Source: JAIVJN01 sp036732565
GTDB lineage: Bacteria; Acidobacteriota; Vicinamibacteria; Vicinamibacterales; UBA2999
Assembly: GCA_036732565.1 (NCBI GenBank)
Contig: DAINCF010000411.1
Location: forward strand, 1 to 6,545
Length of the DNA stretch: 6,545 nt
Direction of reading: 5' to 3'
The position numbers and the translations under genes were made by a program. How positions within the stretch are numbered: position 1 is the first letter of the stretch; each line of letters starts with the position of its first letter. Below the pieces are notes generated by a model. It did no database searches. It was not told the origin of the DNA and saw only the letters and a program-made list of their open reading frames with translations. Below are positions 6,249-6,545 of the stretch, in pieces.

Positions 6249-6545
6249 TTACCTCACTCTCAGAAGCTGATCGGCCGAGGCCGGACCGGCGCCGCACACG
6301 TTCACGGCACGCACGCGCACGTAGAAGTCGCCAGGAGGTGCCGGAATGGCGAGCGACGTCGTGCGCCCCAGCGGAAAGGCCAGCGTGGCGGCCCCTGCCG
6401 AGGCGCCGACCTCGATCGCGTACTGGAACGGCGCGATCGCATCGGACGCCAGCGCCGCCGCGGTGGAGCTCGGCGCCCACGCCAGCATCACCACTCGTCC
6501 ACTCACGCTGGCGTTGAGGTTAACGCCAAACGACGGCGGGTGGCA
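6249..6545 (-). CDS. FN3-like C-terminal end of a convergent gene (5' end outside window)
   Basis: On the minus strand a frame runs in from the right edge without a stop and ends at TAA (complement of 6249-6251), giving 98 C-terminal residues. They form one FN3-like module: PPSFGVNLNASVSG, then VVMLAWAP, then PLGRTTSLAIPAP, then FYVRVRAVNVCGAGPAS. This is most similar to the last module of paralogue A, including an insertion after the Trp-x-Pro strand, a cysteine just before the PP start and a VCG cysteine near the end. The GTG at 6506 is internal to the module and is not a start. The upstream part is unseen, so this may be a fourth member of the core family or an unrelated secreted protein with the same tail. 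No membrane anchor follows the module. Confidence 0.8.
   Translation of the reverse strand, partial: CHPPSFGVNLNASVSGRVVMLAWAPSSTAAALASDAIAPFQYAIEVGASAGAATLAFPLGRTTSLAIPAPPGDFYVRVRAVNVCGAGPASADQLLRVR

Overview
The window is GC-rich bacterial DNA with long, tightly spaced genes and no tRNA, rRNA, CRISPR array or transposase. The style of the secreted proteins suggests Acidobacteriota (perhaps the Vicinamibacteria side): Sec signals ending in R-A|Q, poly-proline linkers, a MopE-like Cys/Asp motif, and fibronectin type III (FN3) modules with the signature GTYYVRVRA.NAAG. This assignment is inference from protein style only; no marker gene is present.

Layout: (1) 1-761, plus strand, the 3' end of an asparagine synthase-family amidotransferase whose N-terminal part lies outside the window. 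(2) 762-949, a gene-free gap with short inverted repeats but no convincing promoter. (3) 950-6216, three consecutive plus-strand paralogues (here A 950-3112, B 3270-5000, C 5044-6216). Each has a signal peptide and the same core of about 345 residues, which I cannot assign to a named family. Its repeated strand-rich segments and six conserved cysteines suggest a secreted beta-propeller-like fold. The paralogues differ mainly in their C-terminal tails: A has a 21-proline linker, a MopE-like motif and three FN3 modules; B has two FN3 modules; C has none. (4) 6249-6545, minus strand, the 3' end of a convergent gene ending in an FN3-like module that closely resembles the last module of A.

Regulation: the A-B gap holds a 14-pair hairpin followed by a perfect TGTGA-N6-TCACA palindrome (CRP/FNR type), so B and C may have their own regulated promoter. 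B and C are only 43 bp apart and probably co-transcribed; a small hairpin sits directly in front of the start of C. A perfect 10-bp hairpin lies between the convergent stop codons of C and the minus-strand gene and could end transcription from both sides.

How the genes work together: the three paralogues look like a locally duplicated family of exported proteins sharing one core and carrying different adhesion or spacer tails. Their substrate or role cannot be read from the sequence. The upstream amidotransferase may belong to a separate surface-polysaccharide or peptide locus; nothing here links it functionally to the triplet.
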